A stretch of DNA of 64,000 bases from Bifiguratus adelaidae. Taxonomy: Eukaryota; Mucoromycota; Endogonomycetes; Endogonales. The stretch lies in the NCBI GenBank assembly GCA_002261195.1, contig MVBO01000053.1:24904-88903 (forward strand), read 5' to 3'. This document shows, one piece after another, positions 22,672 to 33,945 of this stretch. How positions within the stretch are numbered: position 1 is the stretch's first letter; the number at the start of each line of letters is the position of its first letter. Position numbers and translations under genes: made by a program. Under the pieces are notes generated by a model. It worked only from the letters and a program-made list of their open reading frames with translations, was not told the DNA's origin and made no database searches.

Positions 22672-23911
22672 TCAAGAGGATAGAGTAAACTTGTCAATGG
22701 CTTCCTGGCTGACATGCGAATAGTACTCAATTTTGCCATCCTTGGCCTTGACCTACACACGGGTTAGTACGTGCATTAGGCCAATGATCAGATTGCTAGA
22801 CTTACATGCACGGCGTAGAATGGGTGTGGTGTTTTCGAAACAATGGTACCGCCAAGTTCCATGCACTTTCCAAAATTGTTTCCTTTGACGTCTAGGTATA
22901 CATGGTCAACGTTGCTCCTGTACGCGATTTAGGTACTCACGTTGACGGATGAGATCTTCGGGTAGGGACTTTTCAAGGTCGACTTGTGAGGCATACTGCC
23001 CCAAAAGCTCTTCCGAGACTAATGCATGGTCAACCACATAAACATGGTCCGGCGAAAATCATCCACTTACTATTGAAGGACTCAAGGTGCTGTTGACCTT
23101 CCTCAAACACCAACACACGGATGTTAAAATTTCGAAACTCTTGACGATCCAGTATCTGTCCTCCTTCTTCCATCACCTTGCCAAACGTATCGCCCACATG
23201 ATGTTGCCGCAGCAAGATTTTCTCCGGTGGTTGATGACGACTCTCTTCCGTCTTGTACTTGTCAAACTTCTCCTTGGTGATGTTGGAAAAGACGTCTCGT
23301 GTGCCATCTGGCAGTTCGGTATGGACACTAGACTTTGCGCTGAGCAATTCATCCGTCGCTTCACAGTGAGCTTACCTGTAATGGCCGCTGGATGTCTCAT
23401 GATAATCAGTGATTTTACCACCTCTGTTCATGATATCCTCCAAGCTTCTATCCACACCGTAGCCATGGAAACCGGGCTCTTTCTGATCTGAAGCATCATC
23501 TCCTGTCGTCCGATTCGCATAGTCTGCTTTTGGAGCCGATGGAACGTTGATCGTCCGTTCAATATTGCCACCTCCCACAACGGTTGGATCAATTCGAGGC
23601 TTCTTTTGTTCCGGCTCGGGTTCAGCGGGCGATGAAGGTCGTTCTGCTCCATTTGCCGGTGCCTTCCCGTCCTCCTGTGATCTGAAATCCTCAGACTCCT
23701 TGCCGTCTTCTTTCCCTTTGACTTCCAGACCAAGTTCAGCCAACTTGCTCTTTTTGACGTTGGGAAAGGTCTTGATGGCATCATCCGGTAACTTTACTTT
23801 TACTGTCATGCTCACATCTTCATTCTTTGATGCTTTCCGAGATGGTGTCTTGCGAGGATTGGCCTCAACAAGCGTAGCACCTTGCTTTACAACGTCTTCT
23901 AACGATGGCAT
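22672..23911 (-). CDS. Unknown protein with four copies of an unrecognised ~50-residue domain
   Basis: Five exons in transcript order (23911-23376, 23327-23071, 23018-22941, 22882-22806, 22752-22672) give 342 residues; a start at 23962 is also open. I recognise no known domain. Four segments align to each other. Copy 1 starts SLEDVVKQGATLVEA and has MTVKVKLPDD. Copy 2 starts SLEDIMNRGGKITDY and has YSVHTELPDGTRDVF. Copy 3 starts TFGKVMEEGGQILDR and has FNIRVLVFEEGQ. Copy 4 starts NFGKCMELGGTIVSK and has YAVHVKAKDGKIEYY. A charged, Pro-rich linker of about 75 residues separates copies 1 and 2. Copies 2-4 run almost directly together. No signal peptide or membrane segment is seen from the 23911 start. 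Function unknown. Confidence 0.75.
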
Positions 23912-24469
23912 GAATAGCGAGACAAAGACAAGGCGTAATGGCATCATTGTGTGAAAAGGCACATCCTTTTATGGTAATTGTCTTTGACATGTCACGTGGG
24001 GTGCACACAGCCAAGGTCTTTTGGTGTTCCTTAGTTGCCTCGCAAGAAACAGAGATGCCATTGAAGGAGAAGTGAGATATCACTCATCTTTCATCTTTTT
24101 GATCATTGAGCCTCTGACTTAGTTGTTAGGAATCCTATCGCTGCGTGTCCTGAAAGATTCTGCAATGATGTGCAATTGTACACGAGCCAGTCTATTCCCA
24201 ATTTCTGAATGTGCTGCCGTTCTTTCCGATCAGCATCTCGGAGCTTTCATTCAGGTATTTTGCCCAGTTTGAGAGCGCAACGTTCGACAAAGGAAGTGAG
24301 TAATTGTTGCCTTCATACTATCTGATACTGCAGTGCTGATCGATTGACATTCTTATTGCCTCTTGAACTCTTTCATCCCCTGCTTGAGTCCAATGCTTGC
24401 TAGCATACATCCTACAGCACTTGAAAACACACATTACCTATCCTTTCCAGCTTCAATGGCTCTCTCTCG

Positions 24470-24505
24470 TGCTCTCTTTCTTCTTTGACTCAAACACAGG
24501 CGAAA
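24470..24505 (+). promoter_or_regulatory. Pyrimidine-rich CT tract upstream of the TBC gene
   Basis: CTCTCTCTCGTGCTCTCTTT lies 60-90 bp before the start codon at 24561. It is one of several CT tracts found in the same orientation relative to the downstream gene. The rest of 24084-24560 shows nothing else I can support. Confidence 0.3.
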
Positions 24506-24560
24506 ACGCGCAAATTGAAATTTCGCCCGAAAGAGCAAAGCCCTTGTTCACGCTGTCCTG

Positions 24561-27176
24561 ATGGAGGAGGCACAGTAAGTAGTGTTATTGTCGCCAATCA
24601 CCTCTCATGATTGCATGTAGACAAAAGCTGGACGTTTTGCTGTCGACATCACCCTTTACAGAAGAGACTGTTCGACGGGAAAGTCTCAAGAATAGATTGT
24701 GTGAAAGGTCACTTCGTTCCGTATGCTGGAAGGTTAGCGCAAGCTAGAGCTGTTATTGATAAGTAATGCTCACGCGCAGCTTGTTCAGATTTGTTTTCAC
24801 TATTTCCCATCACTAGATACCTCTACTTGGATCACAACGCTCCAAAGGGAACGGCAAAAATATACACAGCTTGCTTCACAATACACCAATACAACGATCA
24901 GCGGAACCACATCCGCATCGGATTCGGTTGGCTCGCTGAACGAAGCGGACTTGAAAAGCAATAATCCGCTCGCTTTGAACGAAGATAATCCCTGGCATCA
25001 ATACTTTTCCGACAGCGAGATTCGCAAAGTGATTCAACAGGATGTCGATCGTACGTTTCCGGATATCGACTATTACAGAGATGCGCAAGTACGGCAGAAG
25101 ATGACAAATATCTTGTTTGTCTATTGCAAACTCAACCCGGAGGTCTCGTATCGTCAAGGTATGCACGAACTGTTGGCTCCTATATTGAAGGTCGTGGATG
25201 GAGATGCTATCCGAGAGCAAGCGAGTGGAAACGCCATGGAGTAAGTGTTTCAAGCGGACATCTTCAGCGCGGTATTGATGTATTGTCATAGTCAGCAAGG
25301 CAAGCTTTTGCAGTCACTTTTATCCGCCGCGTACGTGGAGCACGATACCTTTTCCCTCTTTTCGGCCATCATGAAGAACGGCAAGTCTTGGTTTGAATTC
25401 AATGATGAAGTTGTGGGTCGCTCCAAGAAGCCCATCAAAAAGGTAATTATATGCACTTGATAGACATGTCTTGCTCAACCATTTCCCTAGCCAACCGAAT
25501 TTGACGATTTTGTCATCCTGAACAAGCCTACTCCACCGGCGGAAGCAGCTCGTTTGAATCCCATCGTCATGAAACTACACCAAATCCATCATAACCTCGT
25601 GAGGAGAATCGATCCTCAACTGTATACCCACTTAGAGAAGCTGCGCATAGAACCACAACTCTACGGCATGTAAGTGTTTGAATGATGGCGCTGAAGATGA
25701 GATGGCCATGCTCATTGGACGCGCAGACGCTGGATACGACTTTTGTTTGGACGAGAATTCTCCATGCAACATCTACTGATCCTCTGGGATGGTTTATTTG
25801 CTGAGGATTCTACTCTGAAACTTGTCGACTATATCTTTATCGCCATGCTGCTCAAGATCAGGGAGGAAAGTGAGTTCGCAGATAAGTCATGATTGTAGAA
25901 TTTTTATGGTATTGAACATCGCTTCGCACAGTCCTCCAATCCGATTACTCTGAATGTTTGATACTTCTGATGCGCTATCCAGCTGCGACTAAGCCTCACC
26001 TATTCATTGAGCAAGCGATATACCTCAGAGAGCATCCTACGATGGAAGGAGGGGTACAGATATCCCGGCAAAACGATGCGCTTGCAGGAAGACCTCCTAA
26101 ACCGATCACGCCGTCTCAAAATGTGTCCCGACATGATCGTCCTCGGCCAATGTCTGACTCTGCATACCCCAGTGAAGCGAACAGACCTGTATCACCTCTG
26201 TTGACGGCTGAGGGGATGGTCAAAAACTTTGCACAAGATGTCATGAAGAATCCGCAATTTCGCGAGTTCAACCTCACGCTTGCTGGCGTAATGGGAGAGG
26301 TCAAGGTAAGCGATGATAGGAAGCGAGGCAATGGTATTCATTCATCCTTGTTGACGTTGCCGACACTAGAAAAATGTCAATTACATTGGCGAGAACATTC
26401 TTGGCAACCCAAATCCACCGCGTATTCGACAAGCCTCATCCCCAAGCGACTTCACCTCTTCCAACGCCACATCTCGTACCACCAATTCCATACCAAGCAC
26501 GCAACCTCTTCCCAAGCCCGTCGTCAAACAGCGACTTTCTCCCCAGTCTCCGCCTTCGCCGGTGCGAAACAACACGTCTACTCACCGCAGAGATCTGGCG
26601 AGCTTGATTGATCAATGCGTCTCCATCATCGAACAGCAAATCTTTCACGTCAAGGAAGAGCAAAGGACCGATGAAGCCAAACTCGCCCAAGCCCTGGTGG
26701 GTCTGAAGCACGCGAGAGATGTCCTCAAGAGCGATCAAGTGGAATTCAATCCCACCATTATGAGCGACCACAATCTATCACCCGTGACAACCCCATTGTC
26801 CTCTTCCAAGAAAACTCAACCTGCAATGTCGACGTTTGCACAACGGTCTCCCTTACCCAACGCCAGTGATGCTACCTCGAAGAATAGCACCCAACCCGCC
26901 AATGTCCATACGGCAACCGTGCCCACGGTCACATCCAGCCAAAGTACACCACCATCCAAGTCGGTCAATGTCACTGATATCCTGTCCGATCTCAGTCTCG
27001 ACCATGAGCCAAAGGGGACTCAACGACGGGCACTCTCACCTAAAGCTGATGTCGCTCGTCGCCCAAAAGGCCCATCGCGTATTGAACGTAGAAGTCCAAC
27101 GACCGAAAGTGGACATGATCCTTTAGATGCTGCAGGCGCCGAGAAACGACGCGTGGTGGATGAATACGACTATTGA
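24561..27176 (+). CDS. TBC1D5-like Rab GTPase-activating protein
   Basis: A multi-exon gene of about 700 residues. The TBC domain is marked by LRSVCWKL near the start, DVDRTFPDIDYY, LNPEVSYRQGMHELLAPIL (the conserved YxQGM box) and RWIRLLFGREF with LILWDGLFAED. The first of these carries the Arg-finger-type region RTFP. The long C-terminal part is Ser/Pro/Thr-rich and disordered, and ends in VVDEYDY, an acidic tyrosine-rich tail. TBC1D5 proteins switch off Rab7 and link retromer with autophagy; this role is inferred from domain order. The stop is 8 nt before the ALKBH6 start. Confidence 0.85.
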
Positions 27177-27184
27177 ATAGACTC

Positions 27185-27960
27185 ATGGACAAGTACCGTT
27201 TACGCACTCCTCCTTCTTGTTACCTTGTTCCTGACTTCATTACGCCTGAACAAGAGGCTGACTTGTTGCATCATGTGTATGCCGAAAGTCAATGGGTTCA
27301 TTTGAAACATCGCAGGCAATTGAGGAAAGAGACGACACTGCATAAGCTAACCAACACGTTTGGCAGGCTCTCCAACTGGGGTAAGTCGTCGTTTCATGTC
27401 GCCAAAGGTGCTCAACCGTAGCAGGCGGCACTCCCAGCAAAACAGGGACCATGGTCACTCGACCTCTTCCACCTTTCCTTGTCGACCTGATACCCCGTAT
27501 GCAAGCCTTGGGTCTCTTTCTGGACGCCCCACCTAATCACGTCTTGGTCAATGAATACACGATGCACGGTATCATGGTACGTTTTGCATGCTTTAGCGAA
27601 GTATTCACGCTAGATGTAAAGCCCCATCAAGACGGACCCATTTACCATCCTCTGGTCGCGACGGTTTCCCTTGGTGCACCAACGCTCTTGGAGTTTACGC
27701 GGCATGGTGAACGAGAGGTGGATTTCGTCGTGGTGATACCCCCCAGATCCTTGTTTGTCCAGAAGAACGAGTGTTATCGAGAGTGGTTGCATGGGATTGG
27801 CGATGGCGCCTGGACAGATCGATTGGAGGAGGTGAGGGACAAGGCGGTCAATCCGGTGCATGTGCCAAAGGACAAGGAAACAAGCGTGCGGGTCAGTTTG
27901 ACCTATCGACGAGTTCAAAAGAGTGTCAGCAGCAAGATCTTTCCTCTGATGAGTCGATAG
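27185..27960 (+). CDS. ALKBH6: ALKBH6-type Fe(II)/2-oxoglutarate dioxygenase
   Basis: Four exons (27185-27315, 27367-27380, 27425-27576, 27622-27960) give 211 residues. YLVPDFITPEQEADLL opens the fold. QWVHLKHR joined to RLSNWGGTPSKTGTM matches the family only if the 51-nt GC-AG intron at 27316-27366 is removed. The iron-binding His and Asp are in MPHQDGPIYHP. The second His probably lies in EWLHGIGDG and the 2-oxoglutarate-binding Arg in VRVSLTYRRV. AlkB homologues demethylate nucleic acids or proteins; the substrate of ALKBH6 is not settled. The second exon is only 14 nt. The gene starts 8 nt after the TBC gene on the same strand. Confidence 0.9.
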
Positions 27961-28017
27961 CGAACGACTCCAGAACCTCAATGTATGTATAGCCATGATG
28001 CACATGTACAAATGTCT

Positions 28018-28577
28018 CTATGATGCTTTGAGTTGCTCGAGTTGTTTAACAACTTCTTTGCGAAAGTCTGTCCCATTCGCCATCGTCGCTGCTAGATACA
28101 ATCGTCAATGCGACCGACACGAGGTATGGCGGCATCCTCACCTTTCTGGCTCCAAGCGTTCGTCTTTCCCCATGCTTTTTCTTGCGGCTTGTACATCTCT
28201 GGACGTTCAGGCGCTTGCGGGTTTTGATGAGCCGTCATGCAGACAGCAAACTCTATACATCCCGCGATTCAATCCTCATCGCCCTCCTTGCGCTCAGTAA
28301 AGCTTACCTTGGCTGAGATACTGTTGGACGTCGGTAGCGTTAAAGCCGTTCAAGGGAATATGTGGTTTTGCAGGTTGAGGTGTCGTGGGACGTTGTGGAG
28401 CCGTGGTGGGTGTCCGGGAAGGCGATCGACCTGATGCTCTTAGTCTAGGTGCGCATGAGGGTGGTTTATTAGCTTACCGATGCCACTGCCTTTTCGTGAT
28501 TGTTTGAACGAGTTGCGACGCTCATGGCCCTTTGGCTTGGAGCCAGACTGTTGTTCGGCTGTACCAAGGGCTATCAT
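28018..28577 (-). CDS. Small disordered protein of unknown function
   Basis: Four exons in transcript order (28577-28478, 28430-28308, 28213-28142, 28091-28018) give 122 residues. It is rich in Ser, Pro, Gln and Lys (HERRNSFKQSRKGSG, SPSRTPTTAPQRPTTPQ). Two conserved-looking segments follow: IPLNGFNATDVQQYLSQ and PEMYKPQEKAWGKTNAWSQK. The C-terminus is a short amphipathic helix (FRKEVVKQLEQLKAS). I do not recognise the family. Consistent splice sites and phases across three introns argue that it is a real gene. Its end is 57 bp from the end of ALKBH6. Confidence 0.55.
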
Positions 28578-28712
28578 GGTCAGTGGATGAGGCAAATCCA
28601 TGTCATACTAGCCCAACCCACCTGCCATGGGTGTTCCAATTAGAGAGAAAGAGAGGTAATGATAGATCACACATTGAAATATCTATTAGGATTTGTCTCA
28701 CTCCCAACTTGT

Positions 28713-30358
28713 CTAGACATTCACTCTAATCATGGCATCACGCGCTACACCCACTCCAATCCATTCCACTAGCGTTGTTGAGCATGATGGCCTCAGCCTT
28801 GATAAGCACTTACCTGGTACACCGACCAATTCTTCAATCTTGCGAATGTAGGCTTGAGCATTAGGCGGTAGTTCAGAGAAGGTTCTGCACGCGGAGATAT
28901 CCGTCTGCCATCCGGGCATTTCAATGTATTCCACCTCTACTCGCTCCAAAACCTCTAGATCCGCGGGGAAGGACGGTAGAGGTTTGCCATCCAACTTGTA
29001 GGCAACAGCAATCTTGATGACGGGGAACTGGTCGAGAATGTCGAGTTTGGTGACGTTGAGACTGGTGTAGCCATTGATCATGTGCGAATACTGAAGAACG
29101 ACGGCATCCAACCATCCACAGCGGCGCTTACGTCCTGTTGTCACTCCGTACTCGGCACCTACGGTCTGAAGTGTCTCTCCAATTTCCTGCAATGCAAAAT
29201 TATGAGAAGGGACGTAACATGACACTCATGACTGTCACCTACGTTGAGCTGTTCGGTGGGGAACGGTCCACCGCCGACACGTGTGGTGTATGCCTTGACG
29301 ACACCGATAATCTTCTTGACCTTGGTCGGTGGAACACCAAGACCGGTGCACAATCCACCCACCGCCGTGCTCGAAGACGTCACATAGGGGTAGGTCCCGT
29401 AGTCGAGATCAAGCATCAAGGCGTTGGCACCTGCGGCATAGGATTTAGCTCCCTTTGTGCGCATGAGACAAGGCGACTCACCCTCGACCAACACCTTTTT
29501 GCCTTGCTTGAGCGCTTCATGGAGGTAGAGAACGCTATCGATCACAAAGGGTTTCAAACGCTTGGCCAGTTGCTAAAGGATGAGTGAGTTGCCTGAAGCT
29601 CAATCTTCCATTTTCTCTTTTCACACTTACCTTGTAACGCTCAATTTCACCCTCCACATCGTAATCAAAGATACCATATCGCTTCATCTTGTTACTAACC
29701 ATCGTTCTAAACTTGGCTGAAAACTCTTCTTCATTATACAAGTGATGCACTCGGAGACCAGATCGAGACGCCTTGGACGAGTAAGCTGGCCCAATACCCT
29801 TCTTGGTCGTTCCAATACTTCCACGACCGAGTTCTACTTCCTTGAGACCATCCACGGTCTGATGAAAATCAAAGACAAGATGGGCACGATCAGAGATGAA
29901 TAATCGACCATCGCAATCGAGCCCTGCACGCCATCAGTCCAACATCCCTCTCTACACGTCCTGCGCGACTCACCTTTCGCCTCCAAGTTTTCCAGTTCTT
30001 GAAAAAGGGACGGCAAGTGAACCACGACACCTGTTCCCACTATAGCAATACACTTGGGGTTGACAAGACCTAAGAATCATCCGTCAATACACTGCATATA
30101 TCGATACCAACCCCTTACGGACCTGAAGGCAACATGTGAAAGTCGTACTTTTGCTTGCCGACCACGATCGTATGACCCGCATTGTTTCCCCCCTAGCATA
30201 AAAGCCTGAGCCCTAATGTCTAAAGGTTCATGCCTTACCTGACACCGCGCACAAACTTCAGCTTCTCCACAGAGAATATCAGCAAGCTTTCCCTTGCCTT
30301 CGTCACCCCACTGTGACCCCAAGACTACGGTAATGCCGTCTCGGGCGAGTATCGACAT
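28713..30358 (-). CDS. ADE12: Adenylosuccinate synthetase
   Basis: A multi-exon gene of about 430 residues. The GTP-binding start [20 protein letters not shown], then [10 protein letters not shown] across an intron, [39 protein letters not shown] across an intron, TSSSTAVGG and [14 protein letters not shown] are all family signatures. The enzyme joins aspartate to IMP using GTP, the first committed step from IMP to AMP, in the cytosol. The start at 30358 puts the glycine-rich loop about 14 residues in, as is usual. A CT tract on the coding strand lies roughly 105-130 bp upstream. Confidence 0.97.
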
Positions 30359-30463
30359 GGTCAACAAATGAAAAAGATGTAGATTTTCACTTGTCACTCT
30401 GCCGGTGACGCGGATATGATGGTCTGCTGTATAGTGTGTATAGAGATGTAGGCTTATTGGAGC

Positions 30464-30487
30464 AGAGAGAGAGAGAGCGAGAGAGAG
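30464..30487 (-). repeat. (GA)n microsatellite, CT on the ADE12 coding strand
   Basis: Nearly perfect GA repeats interrupted once by C. Read in the ADE12 direction this is a (CT)n tract in the promoter or 5' leader. A triple ATGGC repeat lies at about 30623-30641. Otherwise the 30359-30703 gap shows nothing I can name. Confidence 0.7.
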
Positions 30488-30703
30488 GTATGAGACATCA
30501 GAAGCGTTGAATGGTAGATGCAGGGTGTTTACGACAGGGTGATATGCGATCCATCCAGTCGACCTACGCTAAATCATGGGCAAAGAGAGACATTATCAGG
30601 CGGACTGAATGGTGTGAATAGATATGGCATGGCATGGCATAGGCAATATATCCATTATACTCGGAATCTATACAAGAGAGAATATACAGCTGCCATGACC
30701 ATA

Positions 30704-31155
30704 CTATGAAGAGGATGTCGGTCTGGCATCGGTCCACGATTGACCGTTCGAGGCAAGGGCTTGCATTTTGTCGAGAAACTCCTGCTTGTAACAGGTCTCG
30801 GTGTTGATTCTCGATAGAATGTGATTGGAATGTTCAGCGAGCTTCTTGGACTTGTTCTTGTCCGTGTAAGCGGTCAACTTGACCTCGTAGAGACCACAGC
30901 CCAGTCGTGGTAGCGCAGGAGAGACAATGTAATAGCGTCGCTTATCAAACGACTTTTGGGTGTCGACGAGTTCAATGGCAGGCACTTGTAGCGGTGGACC
31001 GCCTTCTGGATTCTGTAGGGTGGCCTCTACATAAGGCTTCGCTGTTTGCGAAAACTCCTTACGTAGTTCAACGAGCCAAGAGTAACTGATCCCTGGTGTG
31101 AATGGAACACGTCGGGATGCGCATCGTGATACTCACTGTGTTGATAGTTGTTCAT
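30704..31155 (-). CDS. Small protein of unknown function
   Basis: Two exons in transcript order (31155-31137, 31092-30704) give 135 residues. The 44-nt intron and matching phase give MNNYQHRISYSWLVELRKEF. A compact-looking, mixed-composition protein follows (KSFDKRRYYIVSPALPRLGC, LYEVKLTAYTDKNKSKKLAE, ILSRINTETCYKQEFLDKM). There is no signal peptide or membrane segment. The alternation of hydrophobic and charged residues suggests a small globular fold rather than disorder. I do not recognise the family. An alternative first exon starting MAFSCGCDPKG at about 31260 is open but does not fit the splice phase. Confidence 0.5.
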
Positions 31156-31357
31156 GCTTTGTATTGACAGCAAAGCTAGCACTTAGATCTGTAAAGTGCT
31201 TTGATGTCTTGAATGTTGGCTCTAAAAGTCCCTTTGGATCGCAACCACAGGAAAATGCCATTTTGCATTAAAGGGTTAATGAGTGCTTTCCTGTCTTCTT
31301 TACCTTATTGTTCAATGACAGGTGTTTTCTTTGAGGTTGCGCTGCGTTTGAGGGGAT

Positions 31358-33816
31358 ATGGAAGAGAGAGGAGAGAATGATGCAGGAGCAATGGGTCGTG
31401 AGGATGAGACGCAAGGACAGACCGATGTACACGTGGTCTCGGACGGCATTAGCCTCAGCTTCCCGAGCTGAATACAGATCTACATTGGCGTGCGCAGAGT
31501 GGAGGGTTCAGCTCGGATGATGAGACAAGTGTACATCGATCCATGACCGCCTCCGACGGTATCGATACCAGTTCTACGAGCGATAGCGGAGATATACGGT
31601 CGCTCATCAGTCCGAAACATCGTTCACCTTCTCCACCGGATGGTAGGACATTGTATTCGCGAATTGCTCGGGCCAGTCCCAACTCACGCTCACCTCGGAG
31701 TTACAGTCACAGCCCTGCGTAGTACGAAACGTTGGGGCGGTAAACAGCCAGCAGACCAGTGCGCACACGTTTGCTGATCATGTTCGACGGATATCCTCAT
31801 GAGTCGTTGCGGAACGAGGTCAGCGCTCGCCGAGTACTCGCGCGTCGTACGATGATGGCTCGTTATCATCGAGACGCATCATTAATGTCGGACATGGTGC
31901 TCGACAAACATTCCTCCCATGGTTTTGGCTCGGATGTCGCATCCAGGGATGTGCATCGGCTCTTGTCTGAACGCAGCAACGATGGATCTCGGCAAACATC
32001 GGGTCCCAGTGAAGGGTCTGCGCCATTCACACCGTCAACTCGATCAGCGAGCGACATGCACATGGTCAGTGACGCGCGACGTCCTACGTATAGCAGGTCT
32101 CTTCCATCACCAAGACCGCTTCCTCCACCGCGGACACCGCCATCCCATTGCTTTCTCCGAGGTCACAGTTTCGGCGTCTTTGGTCCAGATCATCACATAC
32201 GTCTCGTCCACTACAAGGTGTTGACATATCGGTACGTTTCTTCATGTTGTCAGGACGCCCCACTGATCGCACGCTTCTGTTTAGCTGGACAGAGCCATTC
32301 ATATTCTGCCTCATCTCTTTGCACAATGGATCATACTTTGTGCAACGTCCATTTACACCAATGGGAAAAGAATACTCTGGGGGGGGGGGTCTGGAGCAAT
32401 TATCCCATCTTGGCTATTCAATGCGTGTGTACGTGAGTGATTGGGCTCCTTTAAAAACATTTGCTAATGATGATAGGGTCGAAATGGTGTCGAAATGTAT
32501 CGTGTATGGTCTGTGGTTGCCGCCAACCGTCAGCATTTGGGATGTGACACAAACACAAATAGGGAATCCGTTGCTCCGTCTTACCGTCGTCGAGAATCGC
32601 TTATAGACACACCGCCTGCACCCCCGCTAGGCGTCAGAGTACCATTCGAATGTTGTCCTATGAGAACGAAGATGATAGGTTTAAGGATGCAAATGCCCGA
32701 TCAGAAGCATGCGGTCGATCGTGTCAACCCGATACCAAAGGAGCTGAGGACGCAAAAGCCGACATGTCCGTGCACGAAAAAGCCTTCCTGCAATCCAATG
32801 CCAACATCCCCGACATCGTTTCTGTCTTGACCTTTTGGATTGACTTGGGCATTTATACCAGTGGTAATGATAAGATCTCGCTGTTCAAGGGATTAGTCTC
32901 AAGGTTTGGACCCGAGACCCGAGACCAGAGGCAGGAAACGGAGCTTCCAATGCATTATCTAGACATCGACAATCGAAACTGAACTCATCCTCAAAATTCC
33001 AGACGTCCTGACAATCGCAATGTCATTCCTCGTGTGCAAACGTTCAGCCTACATTCTGTGGGATACGACGCGAATGATATCCTTTCAGCAGCTGCTTCTA
33101 TTCCTTTGTCATTGCTTGGTCAATTCAAAGGATATATTGACAGTAAAGAACGCGATTCTACGCCTCCAGGATCTAGAGGTTCTTCACAGTGAATACAAGT
33201 TAGAGAAGGCCACGGGAATGATCTTGACCAAAGTTCAGAAGCGGCGTTATGTCAAGGCCATCGCAAGGACACCCCGCAGAGTTTTGTGGACACGCTGGAG
33301 AACGTTCGGCGAATGCCTAAGGTGGATCATCATCCGAGAGCCGACACGGGAACACCCTTACAAGTCTCGCTGACTAGGTGGCAATAGCACTTCTGACGGT
33401 GAACGATCTCCGGTTCCCAAGATTGTGATTGATCACACAGAGCATACCGTGAATATGCCATCGAATGCCGAAGCCACCGTAAGCGACCTCATTTGCCATC
33501 CCCTGGATCACCCGCGTCCTTGGGTTCCCCTACCTCGAGTGATATTGCCCCGCACTTCACGAATCCATTCGCAAGCCAAACAAATGATCAGCATGGCCTC
33601 AGCGTCAGCTCAGGTGCTTTTTCTTCTCCTCCTACATCACCAAGAACCCTCAACATCAACGGATCCTATCCTCGGCAACCTCGAACACCATCGATAGACT
33701 TTAGACGTTCCATGGACGAAATCAGTCTTTTTGAGCTAGGAACAACCAAAGAGTGGCAAGCTGAGTATATCGACCTCATGACGTCTGTAGACAGTAACTC
33801 AATTACCGAGGATTAA
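31358..33816 (+). pseudogene. CCH1: Remnant of a CCH1-like voltage-gated calcium channel
   Basis: The first 250 or so codons look like the disordered, Ser-rich N-terminal tail of fungal Cch1. Channel sequence then appears: SFGVFGPDHHIRLVHYKVLT, RWTEPFIFCLISLHNG (repeat I, S1), WSNYPILAIQCVCTVEMVSK with CIVYGLWLPP (S2), and DIVSVLTFWIDLGIYTSGND with LFKGL (S3 onward). The voltage sensor, pore and repeats II-IV are missing. What follows is a Ser/Pro-rich tail ending in DSNSITED. Intact Cch1 proteins are about 2,000 residues, but this locus spans only 2.5 kb. The frame changes at a run of 11 G (about 32386-32396), and no clean splice joins the frames near 31720. I read it as a broken or internally deleted host gene; a misassembly is possible. 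Confidence 0.55.
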
Positions 33817-33945
33817 GTCGATATCATCCCCAATGGCTTGCAACAGACAGCGGGGTATTCTCTTCTGGAGAACAATGGCTAAATGCAATGACGTCATTAC
33901 TAGTCATGATCAGCCGTTTCAAGCGTGTGCTTTTTTTTCTTGCTC

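Noticed and set aside
30623-30641. Triple ATGGC repeat
   Set aside because: Too short to call a functional repeat.
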